Notes under the pieces: model-generated
What the model was told of the DNA's origin: nothing
Database searches by the model: none
Seen by the model: the letters and a program-made list of their open reading frames with translations, nothing else
In this document: in pieces, positions 42,478 to 52,385 of the stretch
How the letters are laid out: every line of letters starts with the position of its first letter
Position numbering within the stretch: position 1 is the stretch's first letter
Translations under genes and position numbers: made by a program
Source: Gari tellinella
Lineage: Eukaryota; Mollusca; Bivalvia; Cardiida; Psammobiidae
Reading direction: 5' to 3'
Assembly: GCA_922989275.2 (NCBI GenBank)
Contig: OV277866.1
Location: forward strand, 32,257,246 to 32,321,245
Length of the DNA stretch: 64,000 nucleotides

Positions 42478-42562
42478 TGATAGCTTAAATCAGGATGTCA
42501 TAAAACAAAATGCTCATTGATGAGCATTCTGTTTTACTTTCAGCTTGCTTTCAGCAACGATT
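42478..42562 (+). repeat. Class II hairpin (duplication copy 1)
   Basis: TAGCTTAAATCAGGATGTCA / TTTCAGCTTGCTTTCAGC around AAATGCTCATTGATGAGCATT. The TTAACCCATTAATACCC at 42351 may be the left end of its element. Confidence 0.65.
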
Positions 42563-42727
42563 TGTGTTTTAAACTGTATATAGGCTATGCGAATAGGGTT
42601 AGATTAAACTAAACAAAACTTAAACACATTGCATTGAAATGTTTCAAGTATTAGCTTCTTCAAAACCGGGTATATTGACGATGCATTTACTAAATGGAAA
42701 TAATTAATAGTTTTGCAAGATGACTGT

Positions 42728-42972
42728 GGCTCGTCCTACGCAACGTCGTACGACTAAAATCGGTCGTAAGTCAAAACTTTAAAATACCTACAACTTCTGA
42801 TTTCTCCGTCTAATCTTGTTTTGTGACATCTCTTTGGAATCGTCTTTTCAAGACGATTCCACAAGAGATGTCACAAACCAAGATAAGACGGAGAAAAAAT
42901 AATAATTGAGAATTTTAGAATTTGATTTATGACAATATTTGTCTTACTATGCCTCGTAAGACGGACCCAAGG
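42728..42972. mobile_element. Foldback M relative (copy 1)
   Basis: GCAACGTCGTACGACTAAAATC, TCTCCGTCTAATCTTG and GACATCTCTTTGGAATCG pair with CGATTCCACAAGAGATGTC, CAAGATAAGACGGAGA and CTTACTATGCCTCGTAAG. Confidence 0.7.
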
Positions 42973-43254
42973 TTAATAGTGGCGGTCCGTCGTCTGAACA
43001 AATGCATACGTGTTTGTAATGAAAAGCAAATTTTTAGGATAATGCGTTTTAAAGGAAAACCAACGGCTTCCATACAGTGTTTCTTCGAGTGATAAAAACG
43101 CAAAAATGAGTCAAGTTCCTCGATGGTATATCATTCAAATAGTTTCGCATATTTGAGACATTTTCGTTCATGTCGTGAAAATTTATTCGAACCAAAATTA
43201 CAAAATGACTTTAAGCAGATTCCTTAATGGCAAAATAACGATTGTACACGGTGT

Positions 43255-43445
43255 ATAATGGATGTAGGGGTTATTCTGACCCGTTTAAATCGAAACCAAA
43301 GACAAAAGCAATTTCAAAACAGTCATTTTCTAGTTTTAATTAGATATTTTTTACAAGTGAAAGTTGAAAAGGACAGTTTTCTGAAATATTGATACAGTGA
43401 CAAACAGTTTGGAGCCAGATAAGACGCTAGCTTTTATCAGTTTTA
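43255..43445 (+). mobile_element. A-family MITE, highly degenerate (copy 1)
   Basis: GGTTATTCTGACCCGTTTAAA, CGAAACCAAAGACAAAAGC and GACAAACAGTTTGGAGCCAG keep the order of an A element; the termini are gone. Confidence 0.5.
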
Positions 43446-43560
43446 GTTTGTTTAAACATACTATATTTCGATAATATTACAAATGTACATGATAGAAATA
43501 CATGCATACGATGAGAAAGAATATTTATCAAGCTTTAAATCTATTTAGCGCTCCTCTTAA

Positions 43561-43804
43561 CCCTTTGCCTCATAGCCTGTTTCTAGTTTTGAAGACAGGT
43601 GACCACTTAAAGCAGGTTGAAAGTAAAGCAGAATGTGCCCTAAGGCACATTCTGCTTTACTTTCAGCCTGCTTTAAGATAAAATCTGCTAGGCTATATAA
43701 AATGTTTGTAATGGTTATTGTTCATGAGGGTATAAACTGGAACTACTTTCATTAGCGGAGGAATAAACTAAATATGCTAAAAGTCGCTTCTATGGGGGAA
43801 AGGG
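43561..43804 (+). mobile_element. E-family TTAA element, complete
   Basis: 244 bp between TTAA sites (43557-43560, 43805-43808). Ends CCCTTTGCCTCATAG and TATGGGGGAAAGGG. Class II hairpin at 43607-43676: AAAGCAGGTTGAAAGTAAAG / CTTTACTTTCAGCCTGCTTT around AATGTGCCCTAAGGCACATT. The interior TTGTTCATGAGGG...GCGGAGGAATAAAC also recurs near 59000 and 62650. Confidence 0.87.
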
Positions 43805-43907
43805 TTAATTGTTTGCTATGGACAATGCAGTTTTAGAAAACTAATGCGGCACTTTGAAATAAGTGTTATAACGACTTTCTCTTTTCTAAATCTTGTACAG
43901 TAAAGCT

Positions 43908-44079
43908 CCTTTTTTACGACCACTAAATATCTAATTAATTGTTTGTATAAAAGACAGGTGACAGCAACGACCATTAAAAATCTAACTAATTGTTTGTATA
44001 AAAGACAAGTGACAGCTAAAACCGAACGCTCCTACAGGAACTTTCTGTTTTACTGTCACCTTGCTTTAAGCAGTTACCA
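43908..44079 (+). mobile_element. H-family element, right end replaced by N
   Basis: CAGTAAAGCTCCTTTTTTACG after TA; an internal duplication of ATCTAATTAATTGTTTGTATA (43930 and 43979); class II arm CTTTCTGTTTTACTGTCACC. The element stops where N begins. Confidence 0.7.
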
Positions 44080-44306
44080 GGCCCTGAGGTTATAAAACTT
44101 AAAACGAACTCTGTGCTCAAAACTCAGAAGTTTTCTCAGCGCATAATACTTCGGCAAACTAGTACTTTCATGCAAAATTATATTGTAATAATGTATCCAA
44201 ATGAGGTTACAAAAATCAAATAAAACGTGTTTTGTATAAACTAGAGCCTGTTATCAAAACAGAGTTTGGAGCACAGAGTTCGTTTTAAGTTTTATAACCT
44301 CGGGCC
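44080..44306. mobile_element. Foldback N, copy 1
   Basis: GAGGTTATAAAACTTAAAAC and GAACTCTGTGCTC pair with GAGCACAGAGTTCG and TTTTAAGTTTTATAACCTC, giving arms of about 45 bp around an unrelated 130-bp centre. Copy 2 of the duplication has no N at this position. Confidence 0.8.
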
Positions 44307-44666
44307 CTGTTCTCAACACATAATAATTGACATGATTTAGTGATCGTAGTAGAGGGTTTTTACGCGACATGTATGTGATGCAAAAATCAACATACAAAAG
44401 TGTTTTAAACATTGTCACCTTAGAACGGCGAAGTGCGTAATAACGTTCTAACGTAAACCCCCATGACGGGTACATTATTAGACCGAAATTCCTAGTCAAA
44501 AACAAATCAGCTGCCCTTTGATCTGTATCTAAATTGATCGCAAATTTAAATTAACAATTGAGTACCCAGTCAGGTTAAGTCAAACACTCTATATTGGCAC
44601 ATACGCCACAGTCATTCGCCTCTACCTTTGGGCGGTTACAACCAAGTTTGTGACTGACGCACATAG

Positions 44667-45132
44667 TATATGGTGTCGACCTGGTCAGGAATCACTTCCG
44701 GGTCGCTGTGGGTCTTGCAAGTAGTACCTTGAAAGATTTGCACTGTTTAGTTTTGCCTGTGGGAGAGTTTGAATGGTTTTCTTGATGGAAACTGGTTATT
44801 TGTGGTCATTTCCACCAAAATGGCATTGTTTTAGGGATCTCATTTCAGGACTTTTTCCCCAGGCGGATGCATATTGAATCACAGTGAATGGGATGAGAGT
44901 GAAAGTTGTTTACCTTTATTTTGACAGTGACCTTAGAAAATCATTTATAGCAAAAATGCTATTGCCGATGTTATAAGTTGACTGGTCTCAATCAAAAGGG
45001 AAATGTCCATAGAATTAAAGGGTATGTCTTTAGTAGCCTAAATCCTGTTTTAGAGGGAGCTGTTGGCTCGGAAAGTTAGGCATTTCACTATAGATTATAT
45101 AGGGCGAAATTAGACCAGGCCGACACCATATA
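44667..45132. mobile_element. Q element: about 465 bp, TATA-flanked TIRs
   Basis: TATATGGTGTCGACCTGGTC at the left pairs with GACCAGGCCGACACCATATA at the right (19 of 20). The paralogous copy 2 has no Q: CACATTGTGTATATATGTCATG at 49431-49452. No recognisable ORF inside. Confidence 0.8.
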
Positions 45133-45134
45133 TA

Positions 45135-45381
45135 CAGGCGAGAATGTGTTATTCTTTCCCAATAAACGCGATTACGTTAAAACGTTTATTTCCACTGCAA
45201 ATAGTTTGGAGACAGATCAGACGCCGGGTAACCCGGCGTCTGATCAGGCTCCAAACTGTTTGCAACTCTGATAAAAATGAATTGTAAGAAATATTTAAAA
45301 ATTGACATTCTTAACGTTTTAGTGCTATTCGTTTGCGTTTCGTTTGCATTTAAACGGGAAATAATAACGTTTTCTCCACTG
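45135..45381 (-). mobile_element. A-family MITE next to Q, complete
   Basis: Ends CAGGCGAGAATGTG and CGTTTTCTCCACTG. Absent from the paralogous position in copy 2, so either Q and A arrived after the duplication or copy 2 lost both. Confidence 0.9.
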
Positions 45382-45769
45382 TATGTCATGCATGTAAAAT
45401 TACGGAGGATTACAATAAATACTAATATGGTATTAGATATAGTAACGTGTTACCTTCACCATAGTTTAATTAACACGAACTCACGTAAACACGCAAACAT
45501 TTCCAAAGTCCCTGAAAATATGTATACACATGTACGTACACATGTTTTTTAATATCTTAGAAAACATCTTCTTTTTATTCGTTTTTTAGGGGGAATCCTC
45601 AAATTCTTAGTTAAAATTGTCGAAAACTAAAAAATAATCATATTATTAGAGAACAATTTACACTAAGAAAAGTTCTTAGTTTTGTTGTTCTCATATAGAA
45701 TCATCAAATTCATAGTTGAAATTACCGCAACTATGAAAAGTTTGATTTTTTAACATTATTTCGTCTAAG

Positions 45770-45887
45770 AATGGGTTTTGTATACTGTCCGTGGTTATCC
45801 GACATCTGATTGTCTGAAAACTTTTTGCAATTGACATAACATTTTAGCATCTACGCATTTATCGGGAAATAACGTCTTCTCAGCTGT
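45770..45887 (+). mobile_element. A-family MITE, degenerate right half
   Basis: GACATCTGATTGTCTGAAAAC and TTTAGCATCTACGCATTTATC followed by AACGTCTTCTCAGCTG. Confidence 0.55.
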
Positions 45888-45888
45888 A

Positions 45889-46079
45889 CAGTGGAGAATC
45901 TGTTATTCTTTCTCAATAAACGCGTTTACGCTAAAACTATTATTTGCAGTGCAAACAGTTTGGAGCCAGATAAACATGAATTATCAGAATTGTCCAAAAA
46001 TTGTTCTTTTCTACGTTTTAGTGCTTTGCGTTTGCGTACGTTTGCGTTTAAACGGGAAAGAATAACAGATTCTCCACTG
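45889..46079 (-). mobile_element. A-family MITE, hairpin-deleted, minus orientation
   Basis: TA-flanked; ends CAGTGGAGAATCTG and CAGATTCTCCACTG. The hairpin is cut from GGAGCCAGAT directly to AAACATGAATT. The paralogous TA in copy 2 carries an A element in the opposite orientation (49795-50040). Confidence 0.93.
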
Positions 46080-46084
46080 TACAT

Positions 46085-46305
46085 TGCATTTACCCACGTG
46101 TGCACGTGCACGATCGCATGTATGCATAGGAAAACAGTGAAGACTCTGAACAGATGCTGCTAAATGCAGCGTCTGATCAGAGTCTACACTGTTTGCTGAT
46201 AGGAATTTCAATATAAAACAAAACGCGAAAATGCAAATTTAGACTATACACCCCTTTGATAAAAAAATGACCTAAGCAAGAACGAATCCATTGGGCACAA
46301 ACGCG
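46085..46305 (-). mobile_element. C-family element (copy 1)
   Basis: Reverse orientation: TACCCACGTGTGC...GATCGCATGTATGCATAGG, hairpin at 46130-46197 with core GATGCTGCTAAATGCAGCGTC (one unpaired position), then CACCCCTTTGATAAAAAAATG and CCATTGGGCACAAACG. TTAA ends are eroded. Confidence 0.75.
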
Positions 46306-46659
46306 GAGTTGTTTTGTTTGCTGCACTTTAAGGAATGGCACGCATGCTGCTTCCAATTTCACTACCAGACAAGATGACACTTTATTGTTTTAAATTGCAT
46401 CGCAGAGTCGAGAGCCTCGCTACAATTGCCCAAGGCGCTCTAGGCAAACGGAATCTTGCGTGCAAAAAACACATCGTAAGAATTGCGCTTGTCTTACGTA
46501 GCCAATATATTGGAAATTCGCTGATAGAATTCCGATAGACTTGTTCATGCCTTGCGATAGTGATTTGTTTATATATTTGTATCAATATGAAGTGGAACGG
46601 CGTACACACTCGCCTGAATTACTATAACTCCTTGCCACGCTAGCGGCGGAACACTGATT

Positions 46660-46815
46660 ACATTTGCAAACAGTTTGGATCCAGATGAGACGCCGCGTTA
46701 CGCGGCGTCTCATCTGGATCCAAACTGTTTGAGACATTGATTTTATTCTGAAAAGATTTTTTTTTTTAAATCTTCTTTTAGATAAATAGCAGACGATAAT
46801 AATTGCAGACGACAA
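46660..46815 (+). mobile_element. B-family hairpin unit (copy 1)
   Basis: Hairpin 46667-46734: GTTTGGATCCAGATGAGACG pairs with CGTCTCATCTGGATCCAAAC, where GATGAGA/TCTCATC is a mirrored variant of GATCAGA/TCTGATC. AGCAGACGATAATAATTGCAG follows within about 60 bp. Confidence 0.8.
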
Positions 46816-47280
46816 TATTTCTTATCATTCAAAGAGTTAATCAATACACGGTAAAGCCCGGATATAGCATTGCCAATGCTCAAAAGGAGGCTTTCGTTCC
46901 GTTTTTCAACCCTTTTCATACTGTATCTTTATGGAATATTCTATATTTGTAAAAGGACTAGCTTATGTTGATTCTAATTCTGTGTAGAGGGGTTATTTTA
47001 GAAAATATGGGATAAACAAACAGTGTAGATCCTGACCAGAGGTCCCTGGAAACAAGTGGTATACGTTGTTTGCAAAAGATACAAGTACATGTATTGTTTT
47101 ATTTACATCATGGAAAATTATGGCATGTATCATCAGCTGCAATGATGCGTTCGATATTTTTTTCTCAAACTATATTTGGCATCTTGACAAACTATGATAA
47201 AAGTTTGAAAAAAAAGGATTCCAACTCTTCCTGTATGCTCTGATATAATAAATAACCCGTTAAGTGTGCAACAGAACATA

Positions 47281-47311
47281 CAGTGGAGAATACGTTATTC
47301 TTTCCCAATAT
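47281..47311 (-). mobile_element. A-family terminus fragment (end of duplication copy 1)
   Basis: CAGTGGAGAATACGTTATTC and TTTCCCAATA only; similarity to copy 2 stops here. Confidence 0.75.
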
Positions 47312-47602
47312 TTACACTCGCCCCATTTTATTCCATTTGATAGTATTGCGTTAAATTCGTTTAGACGCGATTTCTCGATAGGGTGGGACTTGTTGATATC
47401 ATGCGGAGATGAGGTGGGACTTATGGATCTGCTCTTTGCGAATCAGTTTGTTGAATTGCTTCAGTAATGCGGGTTATGGCTGTTTCTTTTAGGCTACACA
47501 TTGTTCGTGTTAACAACCACTTACATGAATATGGATTAAACATACATGTATACTAATCAAATGTTTATTTAATATTAGAAATTACAGCAAATATAATGTT
47601 GA
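47312..47602. other. Spacer between duplication copies
   Basis: Unique sequence between the end of copy 1 and the junction foldback; nothing recognised. Confidence 0.4.
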
Positions 47603-47726
47603 TATAAGAAATGAACTGATTATTTCGTCGTTAAAGCGAAATAAACGACGGAAAATGGAATCTGCTGATCATTTTCTGTCGTTTATTTCGCTTAAATACC
47701 GATAAATTTAGTTCATATCTTAAATA
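47603..47726. repeat. Foldback hairpin at the duplication junction
   Basis: TAAGAAATGAACTGATTATTT and AAAGCGAAATAAACGACGG pair with CTGTCGTTTATTTCGCTT and AGTTCATATCTTA; the tip is about 15 nt. It ends five bases before similarity to copy 1 begins. Confidence 0.8.
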
Positions 47727-47774
47727 ATCGCTGAATATGCTCCATAAGACATGTATTTTTATTATATACTAGCA

Positions 47775-47862
47775 AATGATAGCTTAAATCAGGCGGTCAT
47801 AAAACAAATGCTCATTGATGAGCATTCTGCTAAATACTTTAAGCTTGCTTTAAGCAACGATT
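47775..47862 (+). repeat. Class II hairpin (duplication copy 2)
   Basis: TAGCTTAAATCAGGCGGTCA / TTAAGCTTGCTTTAAGC around AAATGCTCATTGATGAGCATT; counterpart of 42478. Confidence 0.65.
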
Positions 47863-48018
47863 TGTCTTTAATAGTGTATATCGGCTATGCGGAAAGGGTT
47901 AAACTAAACAAAACTTAATCGCATTGCATTGAAGTGTTTCAAGTATTAGCTTCTTAAATACCGGGTATATTGACGATGCATTTACATCTAAATGGAAATA
48001 ATTAATAGATTTGCAAGA

Positions 48019-48266
48019 TGACTGTCGCCCGTCCTACGCAACGTCGTACGACTATAATCGGTCGTAAGTCAAAACTTTAAAACACCTACAACTTCTGATT
48101 TCTCCGTCTAATCTTGTTTTGTGACATCTCTTTGGAATCGTCTTTTAAAGACGATTCCACAAGAGATGTCACAAAATAAGATAAGACGGAGAAAAAATAA
48201 TAATTGAGAATTTTAGAATTTGATTTATGACAATATTTGTCTTACTATGCCTCGTAAGACTGGCCC
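48019..48266. mobile_element. Foldback M relative (copy 2)
   Basis: Counterpart of 42728-42972; the inner tip is now the symmetric GAATCGTCTTTTAAAGACGATTC. The right stem reads GTCACAAAATAAGATAAGAC. Confidence 0.7.
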
Positions 48267-48524
48267 AAGGTTAATAGTGGTGGTCCGTCGTCTGAACAAA
48301 TGCATACGTGTTTGTAATGAAAAGCAAATTTTTAGGATAATGCGTTTTAAAGGAAAACCAACGGATACAGTGTTTCTTCGAGTGATAAAAACGCAAAAAT
48401 CCTCGATGGTATATCATTCAAATAGTTTCGCATATTTGAGACAATTTCGTTCATGTCGTGAAAATTTATTCGAACCAAAATTACAAAATCCTTAATGGCA
48501 AAATAACGATTGTACACGGTGTAT

Positions 48525-48690
48525 AATGGATGTAGGGGTTATTCTGACCCATTTAAATCGAAACCAAAGACAAAAGCAATTTCAAAACAGTAATTTTCTA
48601 GTTTTAATTGAATATTTTTTACAAGTGAAAGTTGAAAACGACAGTTTTCTGAAATATTGATTCATTGAGCCAGATAAGACGCTAGCGTTA
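48525..48690 (+). mobile_element. A-family MITE, highly degenerate (copy 2)
   Basis: Counterpart of 43255; the GACAAACAGTTTGG part is deleted here. Confidence 0.45.
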
Positions 48691-48815
48691 ATCAGTTTTA
48701 GTTTGTTTAAACATACTATATTTCGATAATATTACAAATGTACATGATAGAAATACATGCATACGATGAGAAAGAGTATTTATCAAGCTTTAAATCTATT
48801 TAGCGCTCCTCTTAA

Positions 48816-49059
48816 CCCTTTGCCTCATAGCCTGTTTCTAGTTTTGAAGACAGGTGACCACTTAAAGAAGGTTGAAAGTAAAGCAGAATGTGCCCTAAGG
48901 CACATTCTGCTTTACTTTCAGCCTGCTTTAAGATAAAATCTACTAGGCTATATAAAATGTTTGTAATGGTTATTGTTCATGAGGGTATAAACTGGAACTA
49001 CTTTCATCAGCGGAGGAATAAACTAAATATGCTAAAAGTCGCTTCTATGGGGGAAAGGG
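48816..49059 (+). mobile_element. E-family TTAA element (copy 2)
   Basis: Counterpart of 43561-43804 with TTAA on both sides (48812-48815, 49060-49063) and only a few substitutions. Hairpin at 48862-48931. Confidence 0.87.
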
Positions 49060-49149
49060 TTAATTGTTTGCTATGGACAATACAGTTTTAGAAAACAAAT
49101 GCGGCACTTTGAAATAAGTGTTAAAACGACTTTCCCTTTTCTAAATCTT

Positions 49150-49265
49150 GTACAGTAAAGCTCCTTGATTACGATCACTAAATATCTAATTAATTGTTTA
49201 TATAAAAGACAGATGACAGCTACGACCACTAAAATCTAACTAATTGTTTGTATAAAAGACCCAAA
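49150..49265 (+). mobile_element. H-family left end, truncated (copy 2)
   Basis: CAGTAAAGCTCCTTGATTACG and the two ATCTAA..TTGTTT.TATA units; jumps at 49262 to sequence equivalent to 44488 in copy 1. Confidence 0.65.
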
Positions 49266-49794
49266 TTCCTAGTCAAACAAAAAATCAGCTGGCCTTTGAT
49301 CTGTATCTAAATTGGTCGCAAATTTCAATTAACTATTGAGTACCCAGGTTAAGTCAAACACTCTATATTGGCACATACGCCACAGTCATTCGCCTCTACC
49401 TTTGGGCGGTTACAACGGCGGTGACTGACGCACATTGTGTATATATGTCATGCATGTAAAATCACGGAGGATTGCACACACGCAAACATATCCAAAGTCC
49501 ATGGAAATATGTATGTACACTTTTTTTAATATCTGAGAAAACATCTTTTTTTCGTTTTTTAGTGGGAAGCCTCTATTGTCGAAAACTAAGAAAATAAGCA
49601 TATTCTTAGAGAACAATTTACAGTAAGAAAAATTCTTCGTTTTGTTTTTCCCACATAGAATCATCAAATTCATGGTTGAAATTGCCGAAACTAAATATAT
49701 TAAAATTTTAATTTTTTGACATTCATCTTAGAATTGTTTAGAATCCCAAGATCTGATCTGTCTGAAAACTGTTTGCAATGTCTTCTCAGCTGTA

Positions 49795-50040
49795 CAGTGG
49801 AGAATCTGTTATTCTTTCACGTTTAAACGCAAACGTACGCAAACGCAAAACACTAAAACGTAAAAAAGAACAATTTTTGGACAATTCTGATATTTCATGT
49901 TTATCTTGGTGGCAAACAGTTTGGAGCCTGATCAGACGCCGGGTTACCCGGCGTCTGATCTGGCTCCAAGCTGTTTGCACTGCAAATAATAGTTTTAGCG
50001 TAAACGCGTTTATTGGGAAAGAATAACAGATTCTCCACTG
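49795..50040 (+). mobile_element. A-family MITE, complete, opposite orientation to its paralogue
   Basis: The same flanks as in copy 1 (TCTTCTCAGCTGTA on the left, TACATTGCATTT on the right) enclose a complete element in plus orientation. Ends CAGTGGAGAATCTG and CAGATTCTCCACTG; hairpin from about 49912. Confidence 0.95.
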
Positions 50041-50045
50041 TACAT

Positions 50046-50263
50046 TGCATTTGCCAATTTGTGCACATGTACGGTCGCATGTATGCATAGGAAAACAGTG
50101 AAGACTCTGATCAGATGCTGCTAAATGCAGCATCTGATCAGAGTCTACACTGTTTGCTGATAGGAATTTCAATATAAAACAAAACGCGAAAATGCAAATT
50201 TAGACTATACACCCCTTTGATAAAAAAAATGACCTAGCAAGAACGAATCCATTGGGCACAAAT
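50046..50263 (-). mobile_element. C-family element (copy 2)
   Basis: Counterpart of 46085; its hairpin core is fully paired (GATGCTGCTAAATGCAGCATC), whereas copy 1 has one unpaired position. Confidence 0.75.
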
Positions 50264-50624
50264 GCGGAGTTGTTTTGTTTGCTGCACTTTAAGGAATGGC
50301 ACGCATGCTGCTTCCAATTTCACTACCAGACAAGATGACACTTTATTGTTTTAAATTGCATCGCAGAGTCGAGAGGCTCGATACAATTGCCCAAGGCGCT
50401 CTAGGCAAACGGAATCTTGCGTGCAAAAAACACATCGTAAGAATTGCGCTTGTCTTACGTAGCCAATATATTGGAAAAACGTTGATAGAATTCCGATAAA
50501 CTTGTTCATGCCTTGCGATAGTGATTTGTTTATATATATTTGTATCAATATGAAGTGGAACGGCGTACAAACTCGCCTGAATTACTTTAACTATTTGCCA
50601 CGCTAGCGGCGGAACACTGATTAC

Positions 50625-50780
50625 ATTTGCAAACAGTTTGGATACAGATGAGACGCCGCGTCACGCGGTGTCTCATCTGGATCCAACTGTTTGAGACACC
50701 CTCCTTATTCTGAAAAGAAAGTTTATAAAATTCTATTTTTAGATAAATAGCAGACGATAATAGTTGCAGACGACAATATT
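50625..50780 (+). mobile_element. B-family hairpin unit (copy 2)
   Basis: Counterpart of 46660. The stem has lost pairing at several places (GGATACAGATGAGACG / CATCTGGATCCAACTG). AGCAGACGATAATAGTTGCAG follows. Confidence 0.75.
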
Positions 50781-50901
50781 TCTTATCATTCAAAGAGTTG
50801 ATCAATACACGATAGAGCCCGGATATAGCATTGCCAATGTTCAAAAGGAGGCTTTCGTTCCATTTTCAACCCTTTTCATGCTGAAATATCTTTATGGAAT
50901 A

Positions 50902-51055
50902 CAGTCGAAATCCGATACTACGAATTCGTTTAAATGGTTTTTACCGGTATTTCGTAAGTTAAATTTTGACAAGTCGATCTTAGCTTAGCCACGTTTTAAC
51001 TTTGAAATTTGGGTATTTTCGAACTAACGCAAGTTCGTAGAATCGAGGTTTTACT
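50902..51055 (+). mobile_element. P-family MITE with a paralogous empty site
   Basis: CAGTCGAAATCCGATACTACG at the left and TAGAATCGAGGTTTTACTG at the right with TA on both sides. Copy 1 has uninterrupted GGAATATTCTAT at 46933-46944, showing insertion at TA with TA duplication. Confidence 0.9.
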
Positions 51056-51403
51056 GTATTCTATATGTGCAAAAGGACTAGCTTATGTTGATTCTTGGCC
51101 TGTGTATTATTTTAGAAATAAATTGGATAAAAAAAGTGAAGATCCTGATCAGAGGATCCCTGGAGCTAAGTGATCATGGTATATGCTGTTTGCAAAAGAT
51201 ACAAATATTGTTTTATTTACATCATGGAAAGGGATTGCGGCATGTATCTTCAACTGCAATGATGTTGTGTTCGATATTTGTTTTCAAACTATCTTTGGCA
51301 TCTTGACAAACAATGATAAAAATTTTAAAACAAAATGAATCCAGCTTTTCTTGAATGCTCTGTTAAACAATTATTTAGCTTTTAAACGTTAACTGTGCGT
51401 TCT

Positions 51404-51647
51404 GGTCCCGAGGTTATAAAACTTAAAACGGACTCTGTGCTCAAAACTCAGTTTTGATCTCATGCTCTAGTTTTTACATAACATGCATGGACTTATTTCT
51501 GTTTCCTCATTTGGATATATCTTTACCGTATAATTATGTATGCAAATATTTGTTGTATATAAAATGTTCGCCGGAGAATTATGAGTTGAGAAAAGTTCTG
51601 AGTTTTGAGCACAGAGTTCGTTTTAAGTTTTATAACCTCGGGGCCTG
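51404..51647. mobile_element. Foldback N, copy 2-specific insertion
   Basis: Arms GAGGTTATAAAACTTAAAAC / GTTTTAAGTTTTATAACCTC and ACTCTGTGCTCAAAACTCAG / GAGTTTTGAGCACAGAGTTC. It sits at a different place from the N of copy 1. Confidence 0.82.
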
Positions 51648-51736
51648 GTCTATCTTTGGTTTAGCGTGGTGCGAAATTGTTGCAGCTTTTTCTGCAAGTT
51701 ATACATGTACACGACCACAGAACAGAACAGAACATA

Positions 51737-51795
51737 CAGTGGAGACTACGTTATTCTTTCCCAATACACGCATTTACGCTGAATTTATTATTACC
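51737..51795 (-). mobile_element. A-family left-end fragment
   Basis: CAGTGGAGACTACGTTATTC, then CCCAATACACGCATTTACGC; ends near a P right half. Confidence 0.75.
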
Positions 51796-51798
51796 ATT

Positions 51799-51867
51799 AG
51801 CCACTTTGTAACTTTGAAATACGGGTATGTTCGACAAAACCGAATTCGAAATATTGAAGTTCGACTG
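51799..51867 (+). mobile_element. P-family MITE, right half
   Basis: AGCCACTTTGTAACTTTGAAA, GGGTATGTTCGAC and GAAGTTCGACTG followed by TA. Confidence 0.75.
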
Positions 51868-52193
51868 TAGCATTGCGGTGAAAGAGCAACTGAACCATTA
51901 TTGACATCCCCATTGAGAAAACCGTCTAGCATGATGCGGAAATATATCGACATTTAATTTGTTCAGTTAAACCACATGAGAGTGCAGCGGATGAATATGT
52001 CGTGAAGCTGATGTGCGTGAAGTTGCGGCGCCAGTGCAATAATCAGAATGGACCTTTAACCAGTCTGCAGAAACACGGAAAAGTAGTTCCAGTGCGAAAG
52101 TATACATATTCAACACACTCTAGGAATGTTTTATAGTTTTAAAACATGTCATTTAGAAACATGTAGTTATATAATACCCTGTATTAACCCTTA
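51868..52193. other. No recognised feature
   Basis: Unique sequence; no coding or repeat signal identified. Confidence 0.4.
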
Positions 52194-52197
52194 TCCT

Positions 52198-52385
52198 GCG
52201 GTGATGTCGTCTGCTTCGACATTGTCGTCTGCAACGTTCGTTAAATTCAGATTTATACATTTTTTAAGTAAAGAAACCTAAAGAAGAGTGTCAAACAGTT
52301 TGGATCCAGATCAGACACCGCGTTACGCGGTGTCTGATCTGGATCTAAACTGTTTACAAAATTCAATAGAGTCGCGACCAGCAGG
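52198..52385 (+). mobile_element. B-family element, right end replaced by LINE 2
   Basis: TTAA (52194-52197), CCCTTATCCTGCGGTG, GTCGTCTGCTTC and GTCGTCTGCAAC motifs, then hairpin 52291-52358 (GTTTGGATCCAGATCAGAC / GTCTGATCTGGATCTAAAC) with the mirrored core CACCGCGTTACGCGGTG. AGTCGCGACCAGCAG follows, then LINE sequence. Confidence 0.78.

Larger units (their letters stand above)
42431..47311 (+). repeat. Segmental duplication, copy 1
   Basis: GAATATGCTCCATAAGACATG at the left and GGAGAATACGTTATTC at the right bound a segment collinear with 47731-51770. It contains in order class II hairpin, M, degenerate A, E, H, N, Q, A, A, C, B hairpin and an A end fragment. Unlike copy 2 it has N (44080), Q (44667) and an A element at 45135; it lacks the P at 50902. 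Confidence 0.93.
47731..51770 (+). repeat. Segmental duplication, copy 2
   Basis: Collinear with 42431-47311 at high identity, but about 0.8 kb shorter, mainly because it lacks N, Q and one A element plus about 0.2 kb of flanking sequence. It has its own P (50902-51055) and N (51404-51647) insertions. Confidence 0.93.
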
